Shown: positions 44,263 to 54,453, counted from the stretch's first letter. The stretch is 64,000 bases of DNA from Oscillospiraceae bacterium (GCA_009780175.1 WRAO01000001.1:1-64000); one strand, 5' to 3'. The notes: generated by a model not told the origin, from the sequence alone. Numbers and translations are program-made.

Positions 44263-47200
44263 GGATTTCGAGGCCTTCACCCTTATAGGGTTTTCCGTTT
44301 ACGGTGATATTGCCGTCTTTTACTTCGATGTTCCAAGTTTCCGTTTGCGTTTTCCACGTCACGGTGTAGCTTGAGAGCGCTTTCGGGAGGTTTGGGGCAA
44401 TATAGAGTTTGCCGTCTCGCAGGTTTAGGCCTAACAGATTTTCCATCGCGATACGCCAGAACCAGCCGGAGGCGCCGGTGTACCAGGTCCAGCCGGCGCG
44501 ACCTACGTGTTGGGGATTGCTGTAGACATCGGCGGCTAATACATAGGGTTCGCCGCGATAGATCGCCTGGTCGTGGTGGGCGGGGATGATGGCGTTTAGC
44601 ATGGCGTAACCTTCGTCCACAAGGCCCGCGCGGAATGCGCCCAGGATGAGCCATAGGATACCGTGGGTGTATTGGCCGCCGTTTTCGCGCAGACCGGGGG
44701 CGTAGCCGCGGATATAGCCGGGATTTTCTGCGCCGTCTGCAAAGGAGGGGGTGAAGAGGCGGATGATACCTGCCTCTTGGTCATACAGGCGGCTGATGGC
44801 GGAGTGGATGGCGGTTTTTACCTTTTGCGGGTCCGCGTAACGGGTCATGGTGGAGAAGCCTTGGGCGATGGCGTCGATTTGGCACTCCTTGTCCGCTTTG
44901 CTGCCAAGCGTCTTGCCATTGTCGTAGGTGCCGCGCAAATACCAGGCGCCGTCCCAGGCTTCGTCCGCCGCTTTACCCCAGCGGCGGGCTTCGTCTCGGT
45001 AGTAGACGGCGAGTTCGGTTTGGCCTTGGCGGTCACAGAGATCAGAGAATCGCTCTAGGACGTGGGCGAGGAACCAAGTGAGCCAGACGCTCTCTCCTTT
45101 TCCGTCCGCGCCGACCAGATTCATACCGTCGTTCCAATCACCGGTGCCCATGAGGGCAAGGCCATTGCGGCCCGCCCCACGATAAAGGACGAGGTCTATG
45201 GCTCGCTTCGCATGGCCGAAGAGTGGTTCTGTGCGTTCGCTAATCGCGGGGGATTCGTACCGTTCGTGCTCTCGCTCTTCTAAGATGGGCGAACGGATAT
45301 AGGGGGCTGTGATTTCGCAAATCGTCGCGTCGCCTGTCTTTTCCACGTATTCGCAGAGGACGTAGGGCAAAAATAGCAGATCGTCACTGCACCGGGTGCG
45401 GACGCCTTTGTCCGCTACGCTCGCAAGGCCGGAGGGGTGCCACCAGTGTTGGACATCACCCTCCTCGAATTGATGTGCCGCCGCCAGGAGTAGGATGTTC
45501 TTCGTCACCTCCGGGCTTGTAGCGATTAAGGCCGTGCTGTCTTGAAGCTGGTCGCGAAACCCGTACGCCCCGCCGCATTGATAGACGGAACTGCGCCCCA
45601 TCACACGGCAGGCCAGAGCCTGATAGAGCGCCCAGCCAGAGAGGAGATGATCCAGCGCCTCTACCCCGGTTTGGACAGTTATTCCGCCGATCTGTTCCTG
45701 CCACCATGCTTTGGTCCGCTCTAGAGCGGCATTTGCAGCGTTAGAATGTGCGAGGGTTAAGAGGTCGTGGACACCGCTCGTACCAGTCACGAGGACAAAT
45801 GGCGCATCACCTGGATAGACGGCATAGAAACAGGGATCTAGTCCCGCGCCGGAGCGACGGTTCAACTCTCGCCGTGCCCAAGACTGGCGATCACAGGTAT
45901 AGCCCTCCGGCACCTGACTTGCCGCCAGGGTAAACGTCTGTCCTGGAAATTCGGCGTTGGAGCCGTTTTCCGCGCTAAGGATAGCACCATCGACAGTGGT
46001 AACAACATAGGCTCGGTTTTTATCATCCACGCCTAGAACCAGTTCTGCAAAATAGGCGATTTTATCGCCGGGGCGCAGGTCGCCCTCTACATGGAGCACG
46101 CGGGCATCGACATCTGTTGGGACGAAGGCCGTGACAGTGATGACGTCATCCCCTATCGTTTTCTCCCAGCGGGCGTAGCCGAAGCCGTAGGTGATCTTGC
46201 AGTCTCTGCCGTCTGTATCGGCGAAGAGGGAGATTTCCTCGCCATCGCGGAGCAGGGTGAGGCGCTCGGGCCCTTCAGTCGCCAACGTATCGTTGCGCCA
46301 AGGAGTGAGTTTATTCTCGCGCGCGTTCTTCTGCCACATATGGCCTGTTCCGCTTTCGGTAGCGATGTAGCCATAGCGGTCATTGGCCAGCATATGACTC
46401 CACGTGTTCGGCGGCAGACCGCCGCGGGTTTCGATGACGGCAGAGCCGTCTGGGGCGCGGGAGAAGGCGACGGTGGTCGGCGTAGGGGACGGTGCCCTTG
46501 ATCGCCCGTGTTGATGCGCGGTGTACAGATGAACCAGTGGGCGATCAGGGGCGGTCGCCCCTATAGGGGTATCCGAACCGTCATAGATTCTTGCCGACGC
46601 GGCAAGAATTGCGCCGACGTCTCCGCTGCCATCCACCAGATGAATCCCGCCGCGTGCACCTTTGAAATTCTCTAGCCCGAGGTCTGCGAGCAGATCGCGG
46701 AGGCCGGAATGGAGCGGACGGCGGTAATCTCCGCTGTCTTTGACGAGGAGAACCAAGTCATAGTTTAGGCCGCATTGATGGAACAGACTGTGCCAACGAA
46801 TGAGCCGCCCCGCGAGGGTCAGATCATCCTCCTCCCCAATACGCGCGGTGATGATGGGTAAATCGCCGGAGATGCCGTGCGGCCATAAATCGCGTTGCCC
46901 AGCGGATTGCGGTGTGATGAATCTGCTCCGCTCTCCGGAGTGAGCAAAGGGATAGAGGAGGTCAGATACGGACGCCATTGCCTCGGTGAGTTCCTCCGGT
47001 GGGATACCGAGCCGCTCCGCGCAACGTTCTACAAACCGCTCCTCTTGCCCATTCCCTCCCGAAACGATTCTGCGCGCCGCTTCAGCGGCGTCTCCCCGCT
47101 TTTCCCCTACAGCCAGCGCGAACCTTACCTCACGCGCTTCCCCTGGCGAGAGTTCCAGCGGAATACGGGTCAGGATACAGGGGTCTAGCACTGTCCCGCA

Positions 47201-50200
47201 CGTGCCGCCTGCATCTCGTGATAAGGCTGCGTAGAGGCCGCTACGACCTAGTGCCTTCTCGCGGGAGGTATCAAACGCAAAGTCTGCGGTAACCGCAAAG
47301 GCCAGATAGGATTCTGGCCGCACACCGTTGGAGCGACGGCGGATCATGAGCGTGTTTTCTTCGCGCTCTGTCTCGATCGAGAGTTTTACAAAGGCCGGGT
47401 GCGCGAAATAGTCAGCAGGGCTGGCGAGGACTGGCTCTGCATAACAGATTAGTTCGCCCTCTATCGGCGTGTCACTCTGATTTTGCAACCGGACCACCCG
47501 CCGCTCCCCCAATTCGCCGCCGGGGACGGAGATTGTGACACTGCTCTCCAACCCCGGACGCTGTGCGGTGAGCTCCGCCGCGCCGCCAGTAAAGCGGGCA
47601 ATGTGCCGCACGCCGGGATCAAAGTCCGGCGCGGCTTGAAGGGGGCAGATACCATCCTTCGTGCGCCAATAGAACCCGATCCCCTGCACAGGCCCATCCT
47701 GTCTCGGAGCAAAGCGGACGGTCATTGTCTCCCCCGCCATACTGCGGCTGTGCCCCGTTGCCGTGACGGCAACATGATAGGCTCCGTTGGAGAGTACCGT
47801 CGCCGCTGGACGAAACACGTCCGTCTCCGTATGCTCTATTAGCCACCCTGCCGCGGCGAGCCGTCTTGGTTTGTCCGGCACTTCACGCGGAGGCTGGCGA
47901 AGCACAATCTGCCCGACCGGTACCTTCTCTTGCAAGAGTTCTCGATAGGCGGACATGGCGCAGTCTCGCATGAATCGCTTCTGCATGGCATTGTCTGTGA
48001 GCACGTTGCCAATGGTGAGCAGGCTCATACCAAGATGATGCGCCATATAGGTTTTGACAAGCTGACAATCTCCCGACACACGGCGACTCGGTGTAAAATC
48101 GAGGGCTTCGTAGAACCCGTATTTCCCCTTGGCTCCATATTGCTCCAGCCGCCGCAGATTGTTTACCGAAGCACGGATGTCCACCGGGAGCGCGAGGAAG
48201 GTGGAGTAAGGGCTAATCACCAGTTCTTTGTTCATCCCGCGCCGGAGCGCTAGCCGTTGTACGCCGTGGGCCTTGTAGCTGTAATTCAGCGCCGGATCAA
48301 AGGCATAGAACGCGCTCTCGGAGATACCCCAGGGCGTGTGGTGTTTTTTCTGCACATAGACGCAGAATTTCTGACTTTCATAGAGCAGGCTATCCTTGTA
48401 ACAGGGCATAATGAGGGTTGGCATGAGGTATTCAAACATGGTGCCTGTCCAGGAGGCCATGCCGCTGTAGCGATCTTGGCTAACGAGGGCTCTGCCCAGT
48501 CTGCGCCAGTGCCGGGCTTCGATGTCGCCTCTCGCTATGGCGATATAGCTTGTTTGCCGCGCCTCGGAGGCAAGGAGGTCGTACCAGCCCTCGGTGGGGG
48601 CGTCTTTTTCTAGATCCCAGCCAATGCGGAATAGCTTGCGGCGGGGGTCGTAGAGGGAGGCGAAACCCATGTCCTGGAAGAGTTTGTCGGCTCTTTGGCC
48701 GAGGTCGCGTTGGCCCATTTCATAGAGGCCTTCGCGGAGCGTGAGCAGACAGCCGGAGAGGTTGCCGCTGTCTACGGCGGAGACGTAGACGGGGCGGAGG
48801 GGGCGGAGGGTGCGGGTGTCGTACCAATTATAGAGGTGGCCGTTCCACTTCTCCATGCGCTCCATGGTGGCGAGCATGTTTTCGATATAGCCAAGAGCTT
48901 TATGCTTTGGGCAAAGGCCGAGGTCCATGGCGGCGAGGGCGCTGAGAAGGGCGAGGCCGATGTTGGTCGGGCTGGTGCGGTGGGCGATGCCGACGGCGGG
49001 TTGTTCTTGCCAGTTGTCTGGAGGGAGGAAGTGGTCTTCGGGGGTAAGGAAGTCTTCGAAGTAACGCCAGATGTCTGCGGCCTGTTCGGTCAGGTATTTG
49101 CGGTGTTCGTCTGTGACCCTTTGTTCTTCCCTGCGCTCTCGGCTGAGTCCGAGGGCGAAGAGGGGGCTGATGAGCCAGACAATGCCGACGGCTACTTTGA
49201 AGGGCGTATTCGAAAGAAAAATCGCTGCGAGCGCTATGATGACGGCGGGGAGCATTTTGTAGTAGTGGTAGAGGACGCCTGTCCCCGTTTTCTGTTCGGC
49301 GTCGGCGGAGGTGACCCAGGAGAGCATGTTGCGTTTGGTGATGAGCATGCGGCCCAGCGCTGTCAACGCGCCGGAGAGGCAGATGAAGGCGTGGTATGGG
49401 AGGAGGATGAGTTGGCTCATGGTTTCAAGGAATCCGCCGGTGAATCCGGAGAGGATGGCGGAGTGGTAGCGGGCTTTTGCGCCGCTGTCTCGCCGAAACA
49501 TGAGGTCCGCGGAGGAAATGAGGAGGCTCGATAGTGGGGACAAAATGGCGACTATACCGGCCCAAAATAGGCTGTTTACGGAGATGAACATGGCGGCTAA
49601 CAGGGCCGCCATCGTAAATACGGGGACCATACTGCGGCGGAGGTTGTCGAAGATCTTCCAGCGGCTGATTGCGCTGAGCGGGTTTTGCACTTTTGTACCG
49701 TCGGCCCTTGGGACGCGTGAGAACATCCAGGGGGCAGACTGCCAATCGCCTCTCGTCCAGCGGTGCATGCGGGTGAAGTAGCTGAGGACTTTGTGAGGGT
49801 AGCCGTCGGTCAGCTCTACGTCCCCCAGATAGGCGGCGCGAAGGTAGGCGCCTTCCAGGAGGTCGTGGGAGAGGATGCGGTTTTCGGGGAAGGCCTGGTC
49901 GAGGCAGATGGAATAGGCGGCGACGTCGAAGATGCCTTTGCCGGTGAAGCTGCCTTCGGCGAAGAGGTCTTGGTAGACGTCTGACGCGGCGGAGCCGTAG
50001 GGGTCGATGCCGCCTTGGCCGGCGAAGATGCGGGTGAAGTCGGATCGGCCGGCGGATTTGAGGTCTACGCCGATGCGGGGCTGCATGAGAGCCGCGCCTT
50101 CGCGGACGACGCCTTGTGCGCGGTCTATGACGGGGGTGTTTAGAGGGTGGAGCATGGCGCCGATCATCTCGCGAGCGGCGCCGACGTTGAGGCGGGTGTC

Positions 50201-51637
50201 ACTGTCGAGGGTGATGACGTATTTGACGCCCGCGAGCGTGAGCTTTGTTCCGGCGCGAATTTGGAGGGAGTTCGGCGCATCCATAAGGAGGCGGGTGAGT
50301 TCTAGGATAGCGCCGCGTTTGCGTTCCCAGCCCATGTAGCGGCGGCTTTGGGGGTTATAGGTGCGCTCCCTGAAGAGGAGGAGGAAGGTGGCGTCGTATT
50401 TTTTATTGAGGCCTTCGAGGGCGGCGGTGGTGACGTCGATCCAGATTTTGGCGTCGGGGAGGGTTTGGTGTTCAGATTCGGGGAGGTCGGCTAGGATGCC
50501 GAAGAGAAGATTGGGACCAGCGTCTCGGTTGGCGAGGTAGTATTCTTCGAGTTTTGCGGCATAGTCTATCCCGGCCGCTTCGCTGTTTAGGAGGGCGGAG
50601 ATGACGCAGAGGGTTCTGCCGTCTGCGAGGACGCCTGCGTCCAAGCCCATCCGGGGGACGTGCTGGGGGCGGGTGAATTTGATGATGAAGAAATCGACGA
50701 GGTTTTTCATGATCTCGGAGATGGGGATTACGAGGAGCAGGGTCACAATGACGCTGCAGAGCGCTATGCCCATGAGGAGCGCGAAAGCGAGGCTTGTACA
50801 CAGGATACCGCCAATATAGAGGCCGCTTGGGGTCTGCTTCTTCCCCTTGCCCAGCGGTTCAGTGAAGAGGTAGTGGCCGACGTGTTTGGCTCTCCCCTCT
50901 CCTTTTTGGGACAGCTCCAGCACACGCTTTGCGACTTGGTGTTCTTCCATCCGGTGCAGTTTGGCGAGGATGGAGACTTCGCGGCGGTAGCGGCCGCGGG
51001 TGCATTCGTCCATCAAACGGTAGGCTTTGGCGGGGTCTTGCCGGAGGGTTTGTTCGGTGAGGCTGAGTTCATCTAATAGGCCCTGCATATCGAGGCCTTG
51101 GAGGAGGCGGAGGGCGGTGAAGACGCGGTCCATTTGGTCGGCGAGGCCTTCGGTTTCGGTGCTTTTGAGTTTGGCGGCCAGGGTTTTGAGGCGGAGGAGG
51201 AGGGCGGCAGTGATCGCGGGGATGAGGAGGCTGATTTCTTGCTCGTCTAGCGGGCGCGCGGTTTGCACGCCCTCGAAGAAGGCGCGGATGTGTGCGGGTG
51301 TCACTGCGCCGTCCGCGGATTCTACGAGGGCTTTGGTCAGGACGAGCAAGAGCACGCCGCCATTGACGCGGCGGAGATGTCTGGCGCTTTGGAAATGGAT
51401 GGCGGCGACTTTGCCTTCGCGTTCGGCGATATACCAGTTGTCTAGGAACCACTCGACTTCACCAGGGAGATTGCCGCTTTCGGCGGCGTAGGCCGCGGCT
51501 TTTTTATGTTGGTTTTTTAGGCTACGCAGGCAGGATAATAGCTCTCCCGCCAGTTTTCGGCCGCGGATATGACCTATTCCAGTGAGGCCCTTTGCGGTGT
51601 GTTGTCCGTGGTTGGCTAGGGCTTCTAGTGGTAGCAT
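44201..51637 (-). CDS. Cyclic beta-1,2-glucan synthase-like (GT84-GH94) giant enzyme
   Basis: 2478-residue membrane enzyme of the NdvB/ChvB type. Order: helical N-domain; membrane pair (about 275-335); GT84 glycosyltransferase with LDSDTRL (about 480), EGSFTGKGIFD and MHRWTRGDW (about 625); further helices; glycoamylase-like domain (DIWRYFEDFL, about 857); then GH94 modules with WQEQIGGI and the acid Asp in TGDWNDGMN (about 2165). NdvB makes and cyclises beta-1,2-glucan, with GH94 trimming chain length. NdvB is usually about 2800 residues; the shortfall is N-terminal. The last about 15 codons (HRTCNRTHSTTTPTP) lie in repeat copy B, and a hairpin repeat is inserted in frame near residue 1700. 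ATG 51637. Confidence 0.85.
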   Translation of the reverse strand: MLPLEALANHGQHTAKGLTGIGHIRGRKLAGELLSCLRSLKNQHKKAAAYAAESGNLPGEVEWFLDNWYIAEREGKVAAIHFQSARHLRRVNGGVLLLVLTKALVESADGAVTPAHIRAFFEGVQTARPLDEQEISLLIPAITAALLLRLKTLAAKLKSTETEGLADQMDRVFTALRLLQGLDMQGLLDELSLTEQTLRQDPAKAYRLMDECTRGRYRREVSILAKLHRMEEHQVAKRVLELSQKGEGRAKHVGHYLFTEPLGKGKKQTPSGLYIGGILCTSLAFALLMGIALCSVIVTLLLVIPISEIMKNLVDFFIIKFTRPQHVPRMGLDAGVLADGRTLCVISALLNSEAAGIDYAAKLEEYYLANRDAGPNLLFGILADLPESEHQTLPDAKIWIDVTTAALEGLNKKYDATFLLLFRERTYNPQSRRYMGWERKRGAILELTRLLMDAPNSLQIRAGTKLTLAGVKYVITLDSDTRLNVGAAREMIGAMLHPLNTPVIDRAQGVVREGAALMQPRIGVDLKSAGRSDFTRIFAGQGGIDPYGSAASDVYQDLFAEGSFTGKGIFDVAAYSICLDQAFPENRILSHDLLEGAYLRAAYLGDVELTDGYPHKVLSYFTRMHRWTRGDWQSAPWMFSRVPRADGTKVQNPLSAISRWKIFDNLRRSMVPVFTMAALLAAMFISVNSLFWAGIVAILSPLSSLLISSADLMFRRDSGAKARYHSAILSGFTGGFLETMSQLILLPYHAFICLSGALTALGRMLITKRNMLSWVTSADAEQKTGTGVLYHYYKMLPAVIIALAAIFLSNTPFKVAVGIVWLISPLFALGLSRERREEQRVTDEHRKYLTEQAADIWRYFEDFLTPEDHFLPPDNWQEQPAVGIAHRTSPTNIGLALLSALAAMDLGLCPKHKALGYIENMLATMERMEKWNGHLYNWYDTRTLRPLRPVYVSAVDSGNLSGCLLTLREGLYEMGQRDLGQRADKLFQDMGFASLYDPRRKLFRIGWDLEKDAPTEGWYDLLASEARQTSYIAIARGDIEARHWRRLGRALVSQDRYSGMASWTGTMFEYLMPTLIMPCYKDSLLYESQKFCVYVQKKHHTPWGISESAFYAFDPALNYSYKAHGVQRLALRRGMNKELVISPYSTFLALPVDIRASVNNLRRLEQYGAKGKYGFYEALDFTPSRRVSGDCQLVKTYMAHHLGMSLLTIGNVLTDNAMQKRFMRDCAMSAYRELLQEKVPVGQIVLRQPPREVPDKPRRLAAAGWLIEHTETDVFRPAATVLSNGAYHVAVTATGHSRSMAGETMTVRFAPRQDGPVQGIGFYWRTKDGICPLQAAPDFDPGVRHIARFTGGAAELTAQRPGLESSVTISVPGGELGERRVVRLQNQSDTPIEGELICYAEPVLASPADYFAHPAFVKLSIETEREENTLMIRRRSNGVRPESYLAFAVTADFAFDTSREKALGRSGLYAALSRDAGGTCGTVLDPCILTRIPLELSPGEAREVRFALAVGEKRGDAAEAARRIVSGGNGQEERFVERCAERLGIPPEELTEAMASVSDLLYPFAHSGERSRFITPQSAGQRDLWPHGISGDLPIITARIGEEDDLTLAGRLIRWHSLFHQCGLNYDLVLLVKDSGDYRRPLHSGLRDLLADLGLENFKGARGGIHLVDGSGDVGAILAASARIYDGSDTPIGATAPDRPLVHLYTAHQHGRSRAPSPTPTTVAFSRAPDGSAVIETRGGLPPNTWSHMLANDRYGYIATESGTGHMWQKNARENKLTPWRNDTLATEGPERLTLLRDGEEISLFADTDGRDCKITYGFGYARWEKTIGDDVITVTAFVPTDVDARVLHVEGDLRPGDKIAYFAELVLGVDDKNRAYVVTTVDGAILSAENGSNAEFPGQTFTLAASQVPEGYTCDRQSWARRELNRRSGAGLDPCFYAVYPGDAPFVLVTGTSGVHDLLTLAHSNAANAALERTKAWWQEQIGGITVQTGVEALDHLLSGWALYQALACRVMGRSSVYQCGGAYGFRDQLQDSTALIATSPEVTKNILLLAAAHQFEEGDVQHWWHPSGLASVADKGVRTRCSDDLLFLPYVLCEYVEKTGDATICEITAPYIRSPILEEREHERYESPAISERTEPLFGHAKRAIDLVLYRGAGRNGLALMGTGDWNDGMNLVGADGKGESVWLTWFLAHVLERFSDLCDRQGQTELAVYYRDEARRWGKAADEAWDGAWYLRGTYDNGKTLGSKADKECQIDAIAQGFSTMTRYADPQKVKTAIHSAISRLYDQEAGIIRLFTPSFADGAENPGYIRGYAPGLRENGGQYTHGILWLILGAFRAGLVDEGYAMLNAIIPAHHDQAIYRGEPYVLAADVYSNPQHVGRAGWTWYTGASGWFWRIAMENLLGLNLRDGKLYIAPNLPKALSSYTVTWKTQTETWNIEVKDGNITVNGKPYKGEGLEIHPTDTHRTCNRTHSTTTPTP
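46499..46567. repeat. Hairpin repeat inside the glucan synthase gene
   Basis: TGATCGCCC (46499-46507) and GGGCGATC (46539-46546) are complementary, and GGGCGATC also pairs with GGTCGCCC (46553-46560), followed by CTATAGGGG. This is the GTAGGGGCG hairpin family, here read in frame as a low-complexity linker (AHQHGRSRAPSPTPTT and flanks). Confidence 0.55.
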
Positions 51638-51811
51638 AGTGTGGGTTCCTTTCGTGGGGTGGACGCGCGTAATGCCGCCCCTGTTTTGGGGTTTTGCTCA
51701 GTTTCCCCGGGTGGGGGTGGAAATATTCGCCTGTTGTTGGGTGGAGGTAGGTGGAAATTGGGGCTTGGGTGTGGTAGGATGAAGAGCATAGCAAATTGAT
51801 AGGAGATATTC

Positions 51812-52291
51812 ATGGAAAAAGGGATACCCATTTATTTTAAGACTGTCAGTGCTCTATGCATTCTTTTCAACCTATTGCTCATGAGCCCATTTTTCGGTCT
51901 GCTTTTCTATATTATCATTGTAGGGGGGCTGTCAGACCTCTTCAGAATTTTGTCTCCCCTATCGACCCCTATTGTTGCGGTCTTCTACGTTCACATGTTT
52001 CAGCTTTTCTTGGGAATCAGAGGCGTGAAATGTGGCAACCATGCAGAAAAAGCAAAGGGTTTATATTTTCTCGCTGCGATTAATTTACTTCTTTCTATTC
52101 TTCTCTTTCTTCTTTTCTACATCAACAGCCCCGCATTAGCCATACCTTTTTGGCGCGTATCACGGTTTGCGCCTCGTTTTCTTTGGCCTCTTTTCGATCT
52201 GGCTAGTTATGAGGTTATATCGCTATTTTGCACCCTCACCTTGGCGGTTTTATATTTCATTGGCGCACGGGCAAATTTTAAAAGGAGATGA
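51812..52291 (+). CDS. Hypothetical four-helix membrane protein
   Basis: A 159-residue hydrophobic protein with four predicted helices (about 12-40, 45-68, 82-105, 133-153) and a basic end (RANFKRR). No recognised family. GGAG 8 bases before ATG 51812. It is divergent from the glucan synthase gene and 5 bp upstream of the TfoX-like gene, so probably co-transcribed with it. The preceding 174-bp gap is G-rich with no clear promoter. Confidence 0.65.
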   Translation: MEKGIPIYFKTVSALCILFNLLLMSPFFGLLFYIIIVGGLSDLFRILSPLSTPIVAVFYVHMFQLFLGIRGVKCGNHAEKAKGLYFLAAINLLLSILLFLLFYINSPALAIPFWRVSRFAPRFLWPLFDLASYEVISLFCTLTLAVLYFIGARANFKRR

Positions 52292-52296
52292 TCTAA

Positions 52297-52551
52297 ATGT
52301 CCGAACTAACATCCCTCCGAAACATCGGAAAAGAGCTCGACAGAAAACTCAAGGCAGTGGAGATCACAACGGCGGAAGACCTCCGGAAAGTCGGAAGCGA
52401 AGAAGCCTTCGTCCGCCTGAAACTGCGGGACCCGCAAGTATGCCTCGTCCATCTCTACGCGCTGGAGGGGGCGGTTTCGGATCGGGAATATAATGAGTTG
52501 CCGGAGGATGTGAAGCTGCGGCTCAAAGGGGTTAGCGACAGATTGAAATAG
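52297..52551 (+). CDS. Stand-alone TfoX C-terminal domain protein
   Basis: An 84-residue protein matching the helix-hairpin TfoX_C domain (LTSLRNIGKELDRKLKAVEITTAEDLRKVGSEEAF). In TfoX/Sxy competence regulators this follows an N-terminal domain that is missing here. Single-domain forms are common in Firmicutes; role unknown. AAGGAG precedes the ATG. Confidence 0.82.
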   Translation: MSELTSLRNIGKELDRKLKAVEITTAEDLRKVGSEEAFVRLKLRDPQVCLVHLYALEGAVSDREYNELPEDVKLRLKGVSDRLK

Positions 52552-52565
52552 ATTGCCCAAAAGGC

Positions 52566-52594
52566 TTGACAAATGGAGGCGGGGGCGTTAGAAT
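52566..52594 (+). promoter_or_regulatory. Promoter of the ylxM-ffh operon
   Basis: TTGACA (52566-52571), 17-bp spacer, TAGAAT (52589-52594); about 42 bp before ylxM. Confidence 0.82.
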
Positions 52595-52635
52595 AGCACT
52601 CTAAAGCTTTTCCCCTTTACACGGAGGGTCGCTCC

Positions 52636-52998
52636 ATGGAAAAACAGACCGTGCATATGGCATTGCTGCTCGATTTCTACGGCGAACTGCTGACGGAAAA
52701 ACAGCGAGAGGCGATGGAGCTCTACTACAATGAAGATTATTCCCTCGCGGAAATCGCAAAACTCTCCGGGATTACGCCGCAGGGTGTGCGGGATGCAATC
52801 CAGCGTGGGGAGGCCACTTTGCTCCTGACTGAGGAGAAAACCGGGCTGATGGCCAGGGTCACGGAGGCCAGAGAGGCCGTGGCACGGGCGCGGGAATCGC
52901 TTCGGGTTCTTGAGGCGCAGTGTGATCCGGGGTTTGCGCCTCTGTTTGCGGAGGTGGATCGGGAGTTGGAACATATCGAAGGAGGTGGGCCGCATGGC
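52636..52998 (+). CDS. ylxM: SRP-associated HTH protein YlxM
   Basis: Helix-turn-helix accessory of the signal recognition particle, also called the UPF0122 family. The core DFYGELLTEKQREAMELYYNEDYSLAEIAKLSGITPQGVRDAI is sigma-70-region-4-like. The listed end is approximate to the stop; the stop codon falls at 53002-53004, overlapping ffh by 11 bp. 122 residues. GGAGGGTCGCTCC precedes the ATG. YlxM stimulates Ffh GTPase in streptococci. Confidence 0.9.
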
Positions 52999-54361
52999 GT
53001 TTGAGAATTTAGCTGACAAACTGAATGCCGCGTTTAAGAAACTGCGCGGGAAGGGCCGCCTCTCTGAGGCGGATATCAAAGAGGCGATGCGGGAAGTCCG
53101 GCTTGCGCTTTTGGAGGCGGACGTTAACTTCCTGGTGGTTAAGGACTTTGTAAAGGCTGTGAGCGAGCGGGCGAGCGGGGCGGATGTGTTGGAAAGCCTG
53201 ACGCCGGCGCAGATGGTCATTAAGATTGTCAATGATGAACTCACGGCGCTGATGGGCAGTGAGAACGCCAAGATCAATATGGGTTCTCGGTCGCCGACGG
53301 TGGTGATGATGGTCGGTCTGCAGGGTGCAGGTAAGACGACGAATACGGCAAAATTGGCGGCGCTCATGCGGAGCCAGAATGGGAAACGGCCATTATTGGT
53401 CGCTTGTGACATTTATCGTCCGGCAGCGATTCAGCAGCTTGAGACCGTCGGGGCGCAGCTCAATTTGCCGGTGTTTCAGATGGGGCAGGCGGATCCGGTC
53501 GAGATCGCGAAGGCGGCGATTGCGCATGCCAGGAAGCATGGGAATGATATTGTGTTTCTCGACACGGCGGGTCGGCTTCACATCGACGAGGCCTTGATGA
53601 CGGAACTAAAGAACGTCAAAGCCGCTGTCCAGCCGGATGAGATTTTGCTGGTGGTGGACGCGATGACGGGGCAGGATGCCGTCAGCGCGGCTTCTACCTT
53701 TGACCAGGCGCTGGGGATCAACGGGGTTGTGCTCACCAAGACGGACGGCGATGCGCGTGGTGGTGCCGCGCTCTCAGTCAAGGCGGTTACGGGGAAGCCG
53801 ATTAAGTTCATCGGTACGGGTGAGAAACTCGATCAGATTGAACTGTTCCACCCGGATCGGATGGCGTCTCGGATTCTGGGGATGGGCGATGTGCTCACCC
53901 TCATCGAGAAGGCCGAGCAGGCGTTTGATGAGAAGAAGTCTATCGAGATGGCGGAACGGTTGCGCCAGAACAAGTTTACGCTTACGGATTACTATGAGCA
54001 GATGACGCAACTGCGTGGGATGGGCGGGTTGGATGAGATCGCGGGGATGATTCCGGGTCTCAATACCAAGGCCCTCAAAGGCGCGATGATGGATGAGAAG
54101 CAGCTCGACCGGACGGAGGCGATCATCCTCTCGATGACGCCGCATGAGCGGGAAAATCCCTCTTGCCTCGGGTCCAGCCGGAAGAAGCGGATCGCGCGGG
54201 GGTCCGGTACGGAGGTTGTGGAAATCAATCGGCTGCTCAAGCAGTTTGAGATGATGCAGGCGATGGCGAAGAAGATGAACGGCAAGGATATGGCGAAGGC
54301 CATGAAACGCGGCGGCAAAAAGGGTGGCATGTTCGGCGGACTAGGCGACCTTTTTGGATAA
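52994..54361 (+). CDS. ffh: Signal recognition particle protein Ffh
   Basis: SRP54 GTPase for co-translational membrane targeting. N domain (1-85), G1 GLQGAGKTTNTAKLA (about 106), DTAGRLHID, TKTDGDARGGA, then the Met-rich M domain with MGGLDEIAGMIPG and the RNA-binding SRKKRIARGSGTEVVEINRLLKQF. ATG 52994 is set by GGAGG at 52981-52985; the frame extends upstream inside ylxM. 455 residues. The M domain ends early after GGLGDLFG as in other Clostridia. Confidence 0.96.
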   Translation: MAFENLADKLNAAFKKLRGKGRLSEADIKEAMREVRLALLEADVNFLVVKDFVKAVSERASGADVLESLTPAQMVIKIVNDELTALMGSENAKINMGSRSPTVVMMVGLQGAGKTTNTAKLAALMRSQNGKRPLLVACDIYRPAAIQQLETVGAQLNLPVFQMGQADPVEIAKAAIAHARKHGNDIVFLDTAGRLHIDEALMTELKNVKAAVQPDEILLVVDAMTGQDAVSAASTFDQALGINGVVLTKTDGDARGGAALSVKAVTGKPIKFIGTGEKLDQIELFHPDRMASRILGMGDVLTLIEKAEQAFDEKKSIEMAERLRQNKFTLTDYYEQMTQLRGMGGLDEIAGMIPGLNTKALKGAMMDEKQLDRTEAIILSMTPHERENPSCLGSSRKKRIARGSGTEVVEINRLLKQFEMMQAMAKKMNGKDMAKAMKRGGKKGGMFGGLGDLFG

Positions 54362-54374
54362 ATGACACGGCGTG

Positions 54375-54453
54375 TTGCCTAAGAAGAGCTAAGCTTGTGT
54401 ACTCCCCTGCCTATGGCGGAGGGATGTGCAGAAAGTGATCTCTTTTTAGGCAA
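54375..54453 (+). promoter_or_regulatory. Structured leader upstream of rpsP
   Basis: Positions 54375-54388 and 54440-54453 form a continuous 14-bp stem (with one G-U pair), enclosing 51 nt with a smaller CUCCCC/GGAGGG-type hairpin. It lies between ffh and rpsP and ends about 17 nt before the ribosome site, as an autogenous ribosomal-protein leader might. No U-run follows, so termination is not the obvious mechanism. Confidence 0.5.
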
